Source of the DNA: Ligula intestinalis | Lineage: Eukaryota; Platyhelminthes; Cestoda; Diphyllobothriidea; Diphyllobothriidae | DNA: 64,000 nucleotides | Assembly (NCBI GenBank): GCA_036362985.1 | Contig: JAYGXS010000004.1 | Location: forward strand, 66,517,912 to 66,581,911 | Reading direction: 5' to 3' | Shown: one piece after another, positions 23,811 through 34,205 of the stretch | Position numbering within the stretch: position 1 is the first letter of the stretch | How the letters are laid out: every line of letters starts with the position of its first letter | Position numbers and translations under genes: made by a program | Notes under the pieces: model-generated | What the model was told of the DNA's origin: nothing | The model's database searches: none | The model's input: the letters and a program-made list of their open reading frames with translations, nothing else

Positions 23811-25109
23811 GACAATTTTAGAAGCAAAATTATTTTTGCCAATTTACAAAACGCAGTAAAGGGCTTTGACCATAGTTTGTTTTACTAAATCGATGATTTG
23901 GACGGTTATTAAAAATGCATATATTTTATCGTGTATGTGCTGATCAATAAATATCTTATTAAATCTTAAGCACAATTAAATCTTCATTAATGCGTTTTTT
24001 TTAAAACGGAACAGACAAAAATTAAACAATTTTTGTGAAACAGTATATATTCAACCAGTGTGTTTTAGAATTGTGCTTAAAAGTACAAAACTATAATGAT
24101 AAATACTCTTATATAAAAATATATTTGAGTTATTTCATTTCCAGCCAAAACTGTTTCATTCATGTTTTCATAGGAGAATTCCGGCGTAGGCAAGGCATAT
24201 CGTGATATAGCTATTTCAGGCTATTGGCCTTGAGTAACAGATAAGTGCACAAACAAATAATGTTTCATTCATTTTCAGGAAGAGTAAAATCCAGTAAGAA
24301 GTCCCCAGTTTCACATGCAAAGATATCGCCAGCTTAATACTTAATCAAAGTGCTTTTTTAAATAGGCAACCTACTATAGAACTTTTGGCAGAAGCGTTTT
24401 TATAAAAAAAGTATTAAATGTCTACTAAATGCATTTCAGTAGGAGTACCTTTTAATTGCTCACAGGTGTTTGACTTGGCTCAGTGCCATAACCCTATCGA
24501 TTTCAAAGTTGGGTGGTTTGGCGTGGTTGCTAGTAAAACTTCTCCTATCATTTTATTTACAAAATGTCTTAGTTGCAGAAGCGATGCATAAACCTATCGC
24601 AATTCAGGGAATTAAAAGTGAAAGACGGCTTGCCTCAACTTAGCTTCGATATGACTCACATACTGCACATATTACGATGTTCTCCAACACGGAACGCTTA
24701 GTTTCTGTATATATCTCTATGCAAGCTACCTTGTTTATCCGACACAACGACACGACATTGTTCCCCAAATACCATCAACAGCGATGATTTATAACATGTT
24801 CGCATAATATCGCCATGGCCTTCCACTTCACATAAGGCCACCTCATTTGGCATTCGTTAACTTTCTACTTCCCGCAGCCGCAGGCTCTCTCGTAGATTTC
24901 CTGTTCTAATGTTCTTATGATACTATTTCTTTTATTGAAGTTCCATACGCTTCGACTTTAAGTAAGACTTTTTAAGTTGCCAGTTATTAGCTTTAGATAA
25001 TCGTCATTGCCATTTTGCCTACTTCCTCCACTAACAGGTTCTGTCTTTCAATTTATATCACTGTTTCAAATATACGATTACTTTTACAGTACTTTATTAT
25101 CGACTATCC
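23811..25109. other. AT-rich DNA, no gene recognised
   Basis: No ORF of 60 codons or more. No element signature seen. Confidence 0.4.
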
Positions 25110-25240
25110 TTTACAGAACAGCATACAGAGGCACATTAAAAATGAGGCTTTCACGATAGACTAAGCTAGGTCGTTCAAGATCGCACCAAAATACTTTCCA
25201 TTAAGTAACGGTTCAGCAGAGATAAGACACCGTACGAAGA
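25110..25240 (+). repeat. 122-bp repeat monomer (detached)
   Basis: Contains AATGAGGCTTTCACGATAGA, then CTAAGCTAGGTCGTTCAAG and ATCGCACCAAAATACTTTCC, matching the monomers at 26.23-26.60 kb. It is separated from them by PLE sequence, as if the PLE inserted into the array. Confidence 0.65.
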
Positions 25241-26020
25241 CCGGTGCAACTGCAACCCGACGTCTGAAGGGCCAATCCCTACATAAAAAGGAGTCCACGA
25301 AGCAGTCTCACGACAAGTGCAACCGGCTGGAGTAGGCATGGCCCATTGACCTCAGGCAACAACACGCCGCCGCTGATGCAACCTAAAGACAGATTGCCTC
25401 CCACTGAAACCTCTGCAGTTGTCTATAAGATAGGCTGCAAAGGTGCAGACTGTAATTACGTCTGAGAAACAGGCCTCAACATGCAGACCCGCCTACATGA
25501 GCACAAACTAGCGGCTCGGAGACTGGACCCGAACTCGAAACTTGCAGCACACATCGCAAGGACTGGTCATGACTTCGATCTTCAAGGAGCGACCACCGGA
25601 AGCCAATGAACCTCGAAATCCGAGAGTCTGAGGCTTGAGGCGTGGTTCTCAGATACCTACTCTGTCAACAGGCATCTGGACCTGCCTGCGGCCTACAAAG
25701 TCTTGCGCCATTATGTTGGCAAAGAACAGAACAAGGCCAAACCGAACGTAAGAAATGCAAGCGAAGAGAACCCCACAATGAACCGGCTGGAAGAGGAGGC
25801 AAGGTTACCAGGACCCTCTACCGTGGGGACAAGGCACGACACGAATTGCTGTTAATGACCCGCCCTGTTATTTTGCCATTCGTGCCCACGACTAGAAACC
25901 AGAGCCCAGTTCTCTACAAACGTGCAGGCTACATCGTCAAAGTCACACCCTTTAACTCCGGGGACGCGCGCAGGTGACACACGATAAGATAGCGTGGGAA
26001 TGGACACAGCGCGGACAAGG
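25241..26020 (+). pseudogene. Penelope-like element remnant, GIY-YIG part
   Basis: The plus strand encodes, across frames, VYKIGCKGADCNYV, ETGLNMQTRLHEHKLAARR and LAAHIARTGHDF (25.42-25.58 kb), a GIY-YIG-type endonuclease in which one stop follows the NYV box. It continues into WFSDTYSVNRHLDLPAAYK (25.64-25.70 kb), the conserved post-GIY segment. The 111-codon ORF 25642-25977 is in a different frame from that segment and is probably spurious. The RT portion is missing. Similar elements lie antisense at 17.7 and 61.6 kb. Confidence 0.65.
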
Positions 26021-26112
26021 ATCAATCACAAATTGCCACCTGCCGCCCCTCCCTCTACGAACCCCCATTTACGCGTAGCCAACGCTTGCTGTTTTCTCAT
26101 TTTCTTTGAAAA

Positions 26113-26142
26113 CGGCTTTTTCTGTTGAGCCGAAAGCTGAGG
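26113..26142 (+). ncRNA. Degenerate hammerhead-like 3' half
   Basis: GGCTTTTTCTGTTGAGCC can close a 3-4 bp stem and is followed by GAAAGCTGAGG, in the same strand and place relative to the sense PLE as other motifs here. The CTGANGA half is lost. The downstream AATTGATCCGGTGCTCGAC matches sequence near 23764. Confidence 0.3.
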
Positions 26143-26232
26143 ACATTTAATTAATTGATCCGGTGCTCGACTCATCTCTTTCCTTATCCAAACAGATAGC
26201 TAGAACGCGAACTTTCTCATTCATTCAAGACG

Positions 26233-26598
26233 CCTTTTAGCAAGAACATACACGGCGACATACGTAATTAGGCTTACACAATAGAAAAAGCTACGTGCTT
26301 CACGATAGCACGCAACTGCTTTCCATGTATATGAGCGGTAAAAGAGAGGAAGGACACCTTTACGAAAGAATACACAGCGACATACGTAACCAGGCTTGCA
26401 CGATAGACTAAGCTACGTCCTCCACGATCGCACGAAAATGCTTTTAATGCAATACTGGTTTAACAAAGAACAGTCACCTTTGCGCAAAGACATATACAGC
26501 GACATACGTAATCCGGCTTACACGATAGACTAAGGTATGTCGTTTATGAGGTCATGAAAAAACTTTCCCTACAGCAGCTTTTAAACAGATGAAAAGAC
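26233..26598 (+). repeat. 122-bp tandem repeat array, three monomers
   Basis: The phrase GCGACATACGTAA begins at 26255, 26377 and 26499, a period of exactly 122 bp twice. Monomers also share GGCTT.CAC.ATAGA and a TT-rich middle. Non-coding minisatellite. Confidence 0.85.
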
Positions 26599-26915
26599 AG
26601 TTCATTAAAAAGCACTTCATATTTAAAGAGAGTCTTACAACTTAAGTCTTACTAGGGTACTTCGCAGTTACGTGCGTAAGAAAAACACGTCAGGCATACC
26701 TTCATGATACTTCTAATTGTGATTTGGCTGGATTCAACTTCTGAGCCCGTTCTCAAGGCATTTCTTCTTCGGCAGCGTCCGCAATTGATGACATCTTCAT
26801 CTGTTTGCTGCCGTAGCGACACTAAACAACAAAGCGGAGTAGTTTGCTGTCCTGGCAGTACTGCACAACTTCGGTGGAATTGGTATCCCCAATATCTGCT
26901 CCCTTTTACAGCACA
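26599..26915. other. No gene recognised
   Basis: An 83-codon plus ORF (26704-26955) overlaps the FB-K terminus and has no motif. Confidence 0.35.
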
Positions 26916-27475
26916 GGCAAAAGTAGCTTATGTAACCCCACTCAAACACCCCTAGTTTCAGCATTTTTGTCCTGCAGAAACGGTCGTCATAGAGTTTTGT
27001 GAGGTGAGGAAAAAGGATAGGCAGAGAAGGAAAATTTTGAATGAAAAATTCGGCAAAGTTGCTTCCCGCGGCCGCTGGGAGCAGGTTATTCCGCACGTAA
27101 ATTGAAGGGGTGCGCGGCGCTCCGCGCCGCGGACTTTACTAATCTAACTTCAGAACGGTAAGTTGTACCCGAGGTTAATTGAAGTAGACGACCTCCTAAC
27201 CATTATTTCAATTTTTCAGGAAGATCAAGAATCCGGCAATTTGATACTCGGGTTTTTCAGAAATAATTTTAATGATACTGCAGATTTGGGAAATCTGCTG
27301 ATATAAATCAACAACACACTAAAATAAAAATGCATTTAGCATTTCGTAAAGTATATTCCACTGTGTATCCTAATTGCCCCCCCCCTCCCCCATAAAACCC
27401 AAAAACCACCGCTTTCGTAGGAGCAGATGCAAGTTGAAGGGAATAATGAGTGGGGCTACATAAGCTACTTTTGCC
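26916..27475. mobile_element. Foldback element FB-K, complete copy
   Basis: Terminal inverted repeats of about 85 bp: GGCAAAAGTAGCTTATGTAA at the left end, and at the right end its complement ending TAAGCTACTTTTGCC. Flanks ACAGCACA (left) and GCAGCATA (right) agree at 6 of 8 positions and may be an 8-bp target duplication, as made by hAT-type transposases. A GC-rich hairpin sits near the centre. No transposase. A divergent half copy in the opposite orientation lies at 3521-3860. Confidence 0.75.
27112..27131. repeat. GC-rich hairpin inside FB-K
   Basis: CGCGGCGC, a 3-nt loop, then GCGCCGCG form a perfect 8-bp stem, conserved in the FB-K copy at 3610-3626. Confidence 0.7.
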
Positions 27476-28169
27476 GCAGCATATTTCAATGTTAGGTTGT
27501 TCTTCGGCTTGCAGCCGTAATTTGACTAAGAAAATACTAAAAATATACTTTTTGCTTCTGTTGTAAGCTAAAATCCGTTTGGATTACCTGACATAGGAAT
27601 TATAGTGATGAGTAAAAATGAGAAATTGCATTTACTATTGGCTTACCTGTTTAACAATTAACACACATACGACATCAAACTTGCCCTCTCTGGCAGGTGT
27701 CATGTTGCTCCGCTTGCTTGAGCATTTTCTCCGCAGAAATTAATGAATAAATAAATAAGACACTTATATCCAGCTTCTATTATAAATTATTACCTTCTTC
27801 TCCTAAGATCACTTACGAATTCTACGTATGTAAACACAGGAAAAATAACATGAATTTTACCATAACGAATTCCAGTAATGAGCATTTTTTATTATTTCCG
27901 CTTATATTTGCCTTCATACTTAAAATAACATTTGGAATAGGCACATATATAATATCATACTCCCGTTCTCCGGCATCTCTAGGCGTCTTTTGTTTGCTTC
28001 TCCAATGCCTCTTTATCAATCCGACGCCAATATAAATACATGAAAAACAAGTATTCAACTTCAACTTCATATATGCGTCTCAATTTCGTTAGCTTACTTA
28101 CGAATCTTCATTCTGCACACACAGTAAACAATTTGTGTACATTTCCATCAGGTCTAACTCACACATTAC

Positions 28170-28170
<1 letters not shown>
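27476..28170. other. AT-rich DNA, no gene recognised
   Basis: Overlapping ORFs of 61-82 codons on both strands, without motifs. Confidence 0.35.

Positions 28171-28214
<44 letters not shown>
28171..28214. repeat. (TTA)n microsatellite
   Basis: About 14 TTA/ATT units. It produces a leucine run in the overlapping 136-codon ORF, which is therefore not evidence for a gene. Confidence 0.95.
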
Positions 28215-28519
28215 CACTTACACAATACGACAGTTGTCTCGTTCACTCCCTTCCTTATCCAATTGCTCTCCGATGTTTGTGTTCGTCGCGTTCTCTCGAG
28301 GATAATTTTTTCCCGTCCTCTATCGCACGCCACTTATTTTATTTTCATTGGTTACTTATTCCACTGCTTCCTGACCTATCACACTTTTACGCCACGTGGT
28401 TTCTTCCAATAGTTGTTCGTCTTCTTTACAAAGCGCTCATTTTTTTTTAAATCACGCGCATTAGGCTATCACTATTTAGTGGCCGCAGTAAACAATTTCA
28501 AGTAATTTCAGAAGTCAAG

Positions 28520-28559
28520 TTGGCATACACAGTGTGTTCAGCAACTCATCATCAGGCCA
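28520..28559 (-). ncRNA. Hammerhead motif, type I layout, partly degraded
   Basis: Minus strand: TGGC, CTGATGA, TGAGTTGCT, GAA, CACACTGTGTA, T, GCCA. Stem I (UGGC/GCCA) and the CUGAUGA and GAA boxes are intact and stem III can pair ACAC/GUGU. The innermost 15.1-16.1 pair is C-A instead of A-U, which should weaken or abolish cleavage. Same layout as 40598-40635 and 52253-52293. Confidence 0.6.
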
Positions 28560-29450
28560 CACATTTGCAGGGATGATTAAAACCGTACAGTAAGACAGGG
28601 TTGACGCGTCGGCCGCATGGCGGGGTCGGCGTGTAGAGGTTTTTCTGTTGCGGGAGGGGGGAGAGGTGGGGGAATTGAGTTAGGTTGTGGGCGTTGATCA
28701 CGGAGGGATAATTGCTGCTATTTGCACGAAGCGATCGACTGTCACTAGGTAGTGGGTACGAAATGCAGGATCGGCCACAGAAGTGCAAGAGCTTCTGTCA
28801 GCGTCTCCTAACCACACAGCACTGGTTAAGCTAGCCGTATAGCCACTGCTTGAGCTGTTGCAAGCACCTGTTAGAGGATGCCCTTGGAAAAGTTAGCTGG
28901 TGTACAGTAGACAACCTGAAAGACTTCGTAAGTATCGATACGTATCGACAAGATGTGCCAGAATAGAACTCGATATCGATGTAGTTTCACCTTAACTTAA
29001 CCAGTCCGGTATGTGTTCACTTACCCTCCTTTCCAGTCGGCTTGTTGCTCGAACGATGTATCCCGCTCCACAGGAGCAAGTAAATAGTCAATGCACGTAG
29101 ATGTGGCCTTCAGCGGCAGTTGGTTTTTACCTCCCAATCGTATGAGGAGAGAGTTCGTGAAGAGCACCCGTTACTTCACCGCTGGGAAAGTGCTTGCGAT
29201 TGCGGTTCTCAGGCGTCGTCTGACCAGCTCGTTTATTGCATTGCCTAAGAAAGGCAGTCTTATGAGCACGTCTTTCTTTTCTCCAATTAAGGTAGCGGGC
29301 TTTTTGGCGCGCTCGCCAATATTCCTGAGGATGAACAATTTTAATTACCCCTGCAACTGTGTGGCCGGATGAGGATTTGCTGAAAACACTATGTTTTATA
29401 CTTTTTCCTACATTTTTTCGCCATCGCCCATTCTGTTTACCCACTCATAA
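28560..29450 (-). pseudogene. Penelope-like element remnant (linker, GIY-YIG, 3' region)
   Basis: The minus strand reads VLIRLPFLGNAINELVRRRL (about 29.22-29.28 kb, the RT-to-endonuclease linker; the sense copy at 50.8 kb reads IFIRLPFQG), then LFTCSCGAGYIVRATSRLER (29.02-29.09 kb, GIY-YIG with Cys pair and Arg). The second Tyr-Ile-Gly triplet is YIV here. The 3' non-coding region (28.57-28.98 kb) matches 40.6-41.07 kb, ending at the hammerhead motif. Frames shift between pieces. Confidence 0.7.
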
Positions 29451-29633
29451 AACCTTCAATACCACGGGTCCCATTAGGCAGAAACCTAGGAATATTCGTA
29501 TATAAGGTCCACTACCAACATAACTTCTGCCAATTTTTAACGTACTCTTAGGCACAACAATGTCTGACTTCTGTTTTGGATTTTCGTTTATTTCGACAAG
29601 GGGTTTTGTTGGTTTGCATGAACGGCGGGATTT

Positions 29634-29860
29634 CTAATTGCGGCTGTCGGTTCTTTCTGCTCTCCATCCAAGTATGCATTTATTGTTGAACATCCCGTCT
29701 ATTTCTTTCACTAATTTGTTTGCACTTATGAGCATGAGGTCATCCCTACAGTAAACTAGTACGTTTTCAAATGAACGAAATCCATCTATTTTATCAATTA
29801 CAGTCCGTGATGTCGGTTTTTGCACTTTTTATCCGACTTTTTGCATTTGCAACTCATCAA
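29634..29860 (-). pseudogene. Possible reverse-transcriptase palm fragment
   Basis: The minus ORF reads KIDGFRSFENVLVYCRDDLM followed by LISANKLVKEID. This resembles an RT palm (RYVDDL.. box) in which YVDD has become YCRDD, probably through a small indel. It lies upstream of the PLE remnant at 28.56-29.45 kb on the same strand and may belong to it. Assignment is uncertain because only one box is visible. Confidence 0.35.
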
Positions 29861-29974
29861 CCTCAACAAGTCTCTGTGAGAAGACTTTACGACGAAGAAA
29901 TATTCGTTGTGAATGGCCACCGGCAATGAAGCGTCAACCATTGCCTAAGCGTTTCTTCCAGGGTTTATGTCGAC

Positions 29975-32340
29975 AAACTGCGACCGGCCCTTAATAAAAG
30001 CGTAACATTATCGGCATTTATGTTGAAAAAAGAATACAGTATGTCTGCAGTTATCTGTCTCCAAAGGGCTTGGCTTATTAGTGATATTTATTCGCAAATT
30101 ATTACATCGGCGACTTTTTTCTATTTTTGTACGGACATAAACTCCCTATCCAGTAGCAGAGGTTGTGAAGTGGTTGTTTTTTAAATCTTCCAATGGTGCA
30201 CACATTGTAATTCCTTATTTTCTTATTCATAAGACTTCATCTACGCGATTGTTGTAGTCTGCAAGCCTTCATTTTTAAGGTATTCTAAAGGCATTATTTA
30301 TGTCAGTATTTACATTCCTCCCTCTACATGCCAAGGTGATTTAAGCCGGGTTTTTTTAGTTTGTTACCCCTAAACTTGCCGAACTCTGTTGCGAGCATGT
30401 TATTGTTTTATGTGGTGCCTTCAACCGCTTGAACCTACGCATCCTTATTTTGCTAGGTTTTGAAGACTTACGTTCATTCAACACTCATGCTCACGCCCCT
30501 CTTAATCACAACTGTCCCAAGCTTTTGTGGTTAAAAAAATAGAGCTCCGTTGTCAGCCTCAGAACATTTTGTGTTATAAGGCCTTCAAACCATCTATTCC
30601 AGCTCTACGAAAGGGACGTAAGCAAAACCCGAGAGAAAACTGAAGGTTCGCGACCTGTCCCTACATAATATTTGTTTGCTTCAGACAGTTATATCTGAAA
30701 ATCTTCCCACACTTTTTGAACACTCAAAGGCCAAGTCGTGCTCCAGTTACCTGACGATCTTTCCTAACGAATTGTTTTCTATCTGCTGTCCTCTTAATAC
30801 TGTTATCGTTAGACCAAACATGCTTTCTTCTCCCCATCTAAAAACTTTAAGACGCCAAAAGACTCTCTTCTACAAACTAGGTCTATGTTTAAAACTGAGA
30901 GTATAAAATTCCTAATAAAAGCTGAGATTTCCAGGCTGAACGATGTTTTTGTCAGTCAACTTTTTACTTTCTCAACATCTCTCTTTCCTCTCTCTCTTCG
31001 GATGACATTTTAAAGAGCATTAAGCGTCTCCCTGGTCAACGCAATACACTTACAAATGTCGATGCTGACTTAGACTTAGACTGTTTAACTGCAAACTTCA
31101 TGCACACTCCCACCGACTCCTATCTTCTGATAAACAGTATTTCCTTATTACCAATTATCTCTGCTCCTGTGTCTGTGGCAACAGTGATGAAACATCTTAA
31201 AAAGGTTAGAGGTTCAACAGCCGGCGAGCCAGATGGAATTTCCTCGTTTCTCCCAAAATCCTGCTATTTTCAGTTAATCTCTGCGCCTTGTCACACCTCA
31301 TAAATTTATCTTTCATGAAGTCTAAGATTCCCGATGACTGGTGATTAGTGAGAACAACTCCTCTTGTCCAATTGCCTGCTCTTCTGCACTACTGACATTT
31401 GCAGAAAGAGATGTATTGGACATAATTACGCCGGTTGTCCCGGCTGGACTGTCCCTTGGCTTGGGAAGTATTTCACTATTCGCACTCAATTTGTTCAGTG
31501 TGGCAACCAAAATCCCCGGTCGTTTCTAAAAACGGTGGAGTTCTCTAAGGATCTATATTATTCCCCTCACCTCTTCTTCCTCCACACTGATAACCTATGA
31601 TTGCCTAATGAATGTTTGTTTGGTTGTTAGTCATCGTCTCAAAAGCCATATCCATTTCCAAGTACTGAAGGATGGTCTGGACTAGGTCTCAGCATGGCGT
31701 CATCAAATGGGTTACTACTTCGCGACCGGAAGTTTGTCCAGTGTGTCTTTCGACTCTAACGCTCTCCCAGTTCGTAAATTATTTACATTCAGCCCAACGA
31801 GGTAGCCTCTTTCCGGTACATTGATGTTACTCTGGCATCTAACATCTCCTTTACTCATCATATTGAACGTCATTTTACCAAAATATGTTAACTTTGATAT
31901 TAGATCCGCCGCTCGCGTTCATATCGCCTACTGTAAATCCTTATGTGGTGATTTATAGATTCTTGCATTCTTAACTAATTCTTTACTGCTCTGCAGTTAT
32001 TTTTCCAGCTTTACTGAAAAAAACCTTAGTCATTTTTAAACGAACACTCCGAACGCTCTCTTTATCTGCCGGTATTTCCTACGATTTTAAGCTGACTATA
32101 ATACAGGAAACTTTAAAAGGTTCAAGAAATTTGCGGAGTGCATTCTTGGTGGGGTCGCTCACCCTCTCTACTCTGAACTAATGGTAATGACACCTTCTCG
32201 TGCTGTGCGCCGAAGCTTCCGTAATATGTTTTGCCGTACATCGGCATATCAGCACTCTGTACTCCAATTTCTAGCACGCTACCACACGTGTGAAGAAATG
32301 GAGGCTGAGAAGTTGACAGCTGACCTGTCTCCATAACGTT
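29975..32340 (+). pseudogene. LINE-B, endonuclease plus reverse transcriptase, decayed
   Basis: Reading across frames: LKKEYSMSAVICLQ (30.03 kb, N-terminal endonuclease), IYVSIYIPPSTCQGDL (30.30-30.34 kb), IVLCGAFNRLN (30.40-30.43 kb; the usual GDFN has become GAFN), then the RT N-terminus SVATVMKHLKKVRGSTAGEP followed by DGIS (31.17-31.24 kb). A palm segment reads SPHLFFLHTDNL (31.56-31.60 kb), and the C-terminus contains FKRFKKFAECILGGVAHPLY (32.11-32.17 kb). Nucleotides 31.36-31.6 are the reverse complement of 15.34-15.6. Non-LTR element of CR1/Jockey type by layout. An RT stretch between the SKIPDDW-like segment and the palm has been lost. Multiple stops; inactive. Confidence 0.7.
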
Positions 32341-33032
32341 TGCGGATACCGTATAAACCTTTAACTTTGATTATTCTATAACCGTTTATCATGATCCATT
32401 ACCTTATCTCATCCCTTATTCTCCACGAATAGGACCAATTTTTGCAGAAAACTTTGGAAATTACCTTCAAAATCAATGTCTTTTTCATAGTTAAGAAATA
32501 CGGCCTAAATGGCTATCTTTATGTGAACTTTTATTAAAAATTACCGGTTTTGGTAAATACTTTTAAAACAGCATTTTTATTTGGAATATTTTGCCATAAA
32601 CATCGAACTGAGTGTACGTTTACGAAATTAAACTTTGAAACACTGAAAATTATCGAAAATTAGCCAGAATTTATAAGTCCACCTCAAACTAATTGTAATC
32701 CAATGCATAAAGTATGTATAAAGACATTGAAGCAAACAATATACTCCAAATTTAACGAATGCGGTATGGATATGATTTCACCCGAAGATTGTATTTGCGG
32801 GTATCGGTCCAATTTATAACTTTTTAAAAATCTGTTTTTTCCCTTGAAAAGTTGATTTTCCTATACCAACAATTAGAGGTTTTTTATATTTATTTTAACT
32901 TACAAAATTGCTAAGAACGCTTCTTTTTATTTAAAATTTTTCGTACATGTGTTAAATTCGGTTTGCAAGTGATTATTAATCTGCCGCAAATTTCAGCATT
33001 TTTTATGAATTTCAGCCTGCACTGTACTGTAC
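32341..33032. other. Very AT-rich DNA, no gene recognised
   Basis: No ORF of 60 codons or more and no repeat recognised. Confidence 0.4.
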
Positions 33033-33147
33033 GTTTAGTTGATCCACTTGTAAAAAAACTCGCGGCATTTGGCGGAATTTGAACCCGCATAGGAGGGAGG
33101 ACCTTCTACGCAAGCCAACGATCTACCCACTTGAACTACGAATGCCA
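33033..33147 (-). mobile_element. tRNA-derived SINE (SINE-1), left copy
   Basis: On the minus strand: a GGCATTC acceptor half, GTAGTTCAAGTGGGTAGATC (D-arm/A box), GTTGGCTTGCGTAGAAGG, then TGCGGGTTCAAATTCCGCC (T-arm/B box, 7-nt loop) and AAATGCC closing 6 of 7 acceptor pairs. A T-rich tail follows (TTTTTTTACAAGTGGATCAAC). The odd anticodon arm and lack of a T at position 33 argue against a working tRNA. Pol III-transcribed SINE is the better reading. Confidence 0.65.
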
Positions 33148-33177
33148 CGCTTCATACCATAATTTAATCACAGTAAG

Positions 33178-33270
33178 GTAGAGCTTTGGGTTGCGTAGAA
33201 GGCCCTCCCTCCTGTGCGGGTTCAAATCCCATGGAATGTCGTTAGTTTTTTACAATTGGGTCAACTAAAT
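33178..33270 (+). mobile_element. tRNA-derived SINE (SINE-1), right copy
   Basis: GTAGAGCTTTGGGTTGCG, GTAGAAGGCCCTCCCTCC and TGCGGGTTCAAATCCCATGG repeat the left copy in the opposite orientation, with the same tail (TTTTTTACAATTGGGTCAAC). The first ~25 bp of the tRNA-like head are missing or diverged. Confidence 0.65.
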
Positions 33271-33460
33271 TAACTAAATCTGTCAAACCTCATAAGTATT
33301 GTTCGTTGTTTGGTCGTGTGTAAAACCTCCTTTGGAAAGAATATTTCTTTTCTTCTAATTATAAGATATATATTTATTAATTTAACTAGAATGACTTCAT
33401 GATGCAAGCATATAGTATGCGCCAGAATTCGCACAACAGGCCAAGATATATAAAAAATAT
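33271..33460. other. Spacer, nothing recognised
   Basis: AT-rich spacer between the SINE pair and FB-A copy 3. Confidence 0.4.
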
Positions 33461-34205
33461 TGAAATTCTTCGCTAATCGGCATTGACACAGGTTGTTATA
33501 CTGATTATCGTGTAGTCTTATTGGAACTCATTTCAGTCATGACCGGGTGCGAGCTTTCTAATGAGCTTCGTTCTGACCACTTAAAACATATTTATTGTAA
33601 GTGTATCTTCTTAAATAGTATGCGTATTTATCATAGATCTTGACTGCATTTATAGATTCCCTGTGCGTACTGTGTTCATCCTGTTTGAGGAAAAGACCGT
33701 TTTCGCCTATAGTTTGAGGAAGAGGTCACATGGTTCTCATAAAACGTAGAAATAGGTTAGAAACATGCTTTTTACAGTATAGGCAGCATAAACAAACTGA
33801 CAGATACGATGAATTATGAACGAATACCTCACAATCGTAAAAAAAAGCTCATAATAAAAATCTTTTTAAAACCGAAAGATACGCTTTCTTTAAGTATAAG
33901 GTTTGAAGAAGGCATAATTTGCTAACAAGCGAGAACAATAAAAAAAATTTCGTCTACGTGTTCAATATAATGTATTTGAATTTAGTAAGGCAGCGAAAAT
34001 AAATCATAAAAGCGCATTCTACTTTAGTATTTACTTTTTACAGCGTACGGGTTTTGTTAGTGGTCAAAAATAAGTTCTTTACAAAACAAAATCCTATCAG
34101 GACTGAAATAATTTCAGAATCGATCACACGATAATCAATATCACAACCTGAGTTAATGCCAATTAGCGAAACAGCATCAATCTTTCACACATCGCGACAT
34201 GTTTC
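33461..34205. mobile_element. Foldback element FB-A, copy 3
   Basis: Left arm: CTTCGCTAATCGGCATTGAC, GATTATCGTGTAGTC, GAGCTTCGTTCTGACCAC. Right arm: the complement, ending GCCAATTAGCGAAACAGC and then ATCAATCTTTCACAC. Loop oriented as in copy 2 (CATCCTGTTTGAGGAAAAG). About 745 bp. Right outer end AACATGTCGCGATGTG (minus strand) resembles the left outer end of copy 2, which helps fix the true terminus. Confidence 0.75.

Noticed and set aside
26233..26598. CRISPR-like array of repeats
   Set aside because: The 122-bp units are similar over their whole length with no unique spacers; this is a minisatellite.
28040..28450. 136-codon ORF with a leucine run
   Set aside because: The leucines are encoded by the TTA microsatellite; flanking residues show no domain and no conserved context.
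33064..33147. Functional tRNA gene on the minus strand
   Set aside because: Acceptor and T arms pair, but the anticodon arm is abnormal, and a second, inverted copy with the same T-rich tail follows, which is SINE behaviour.
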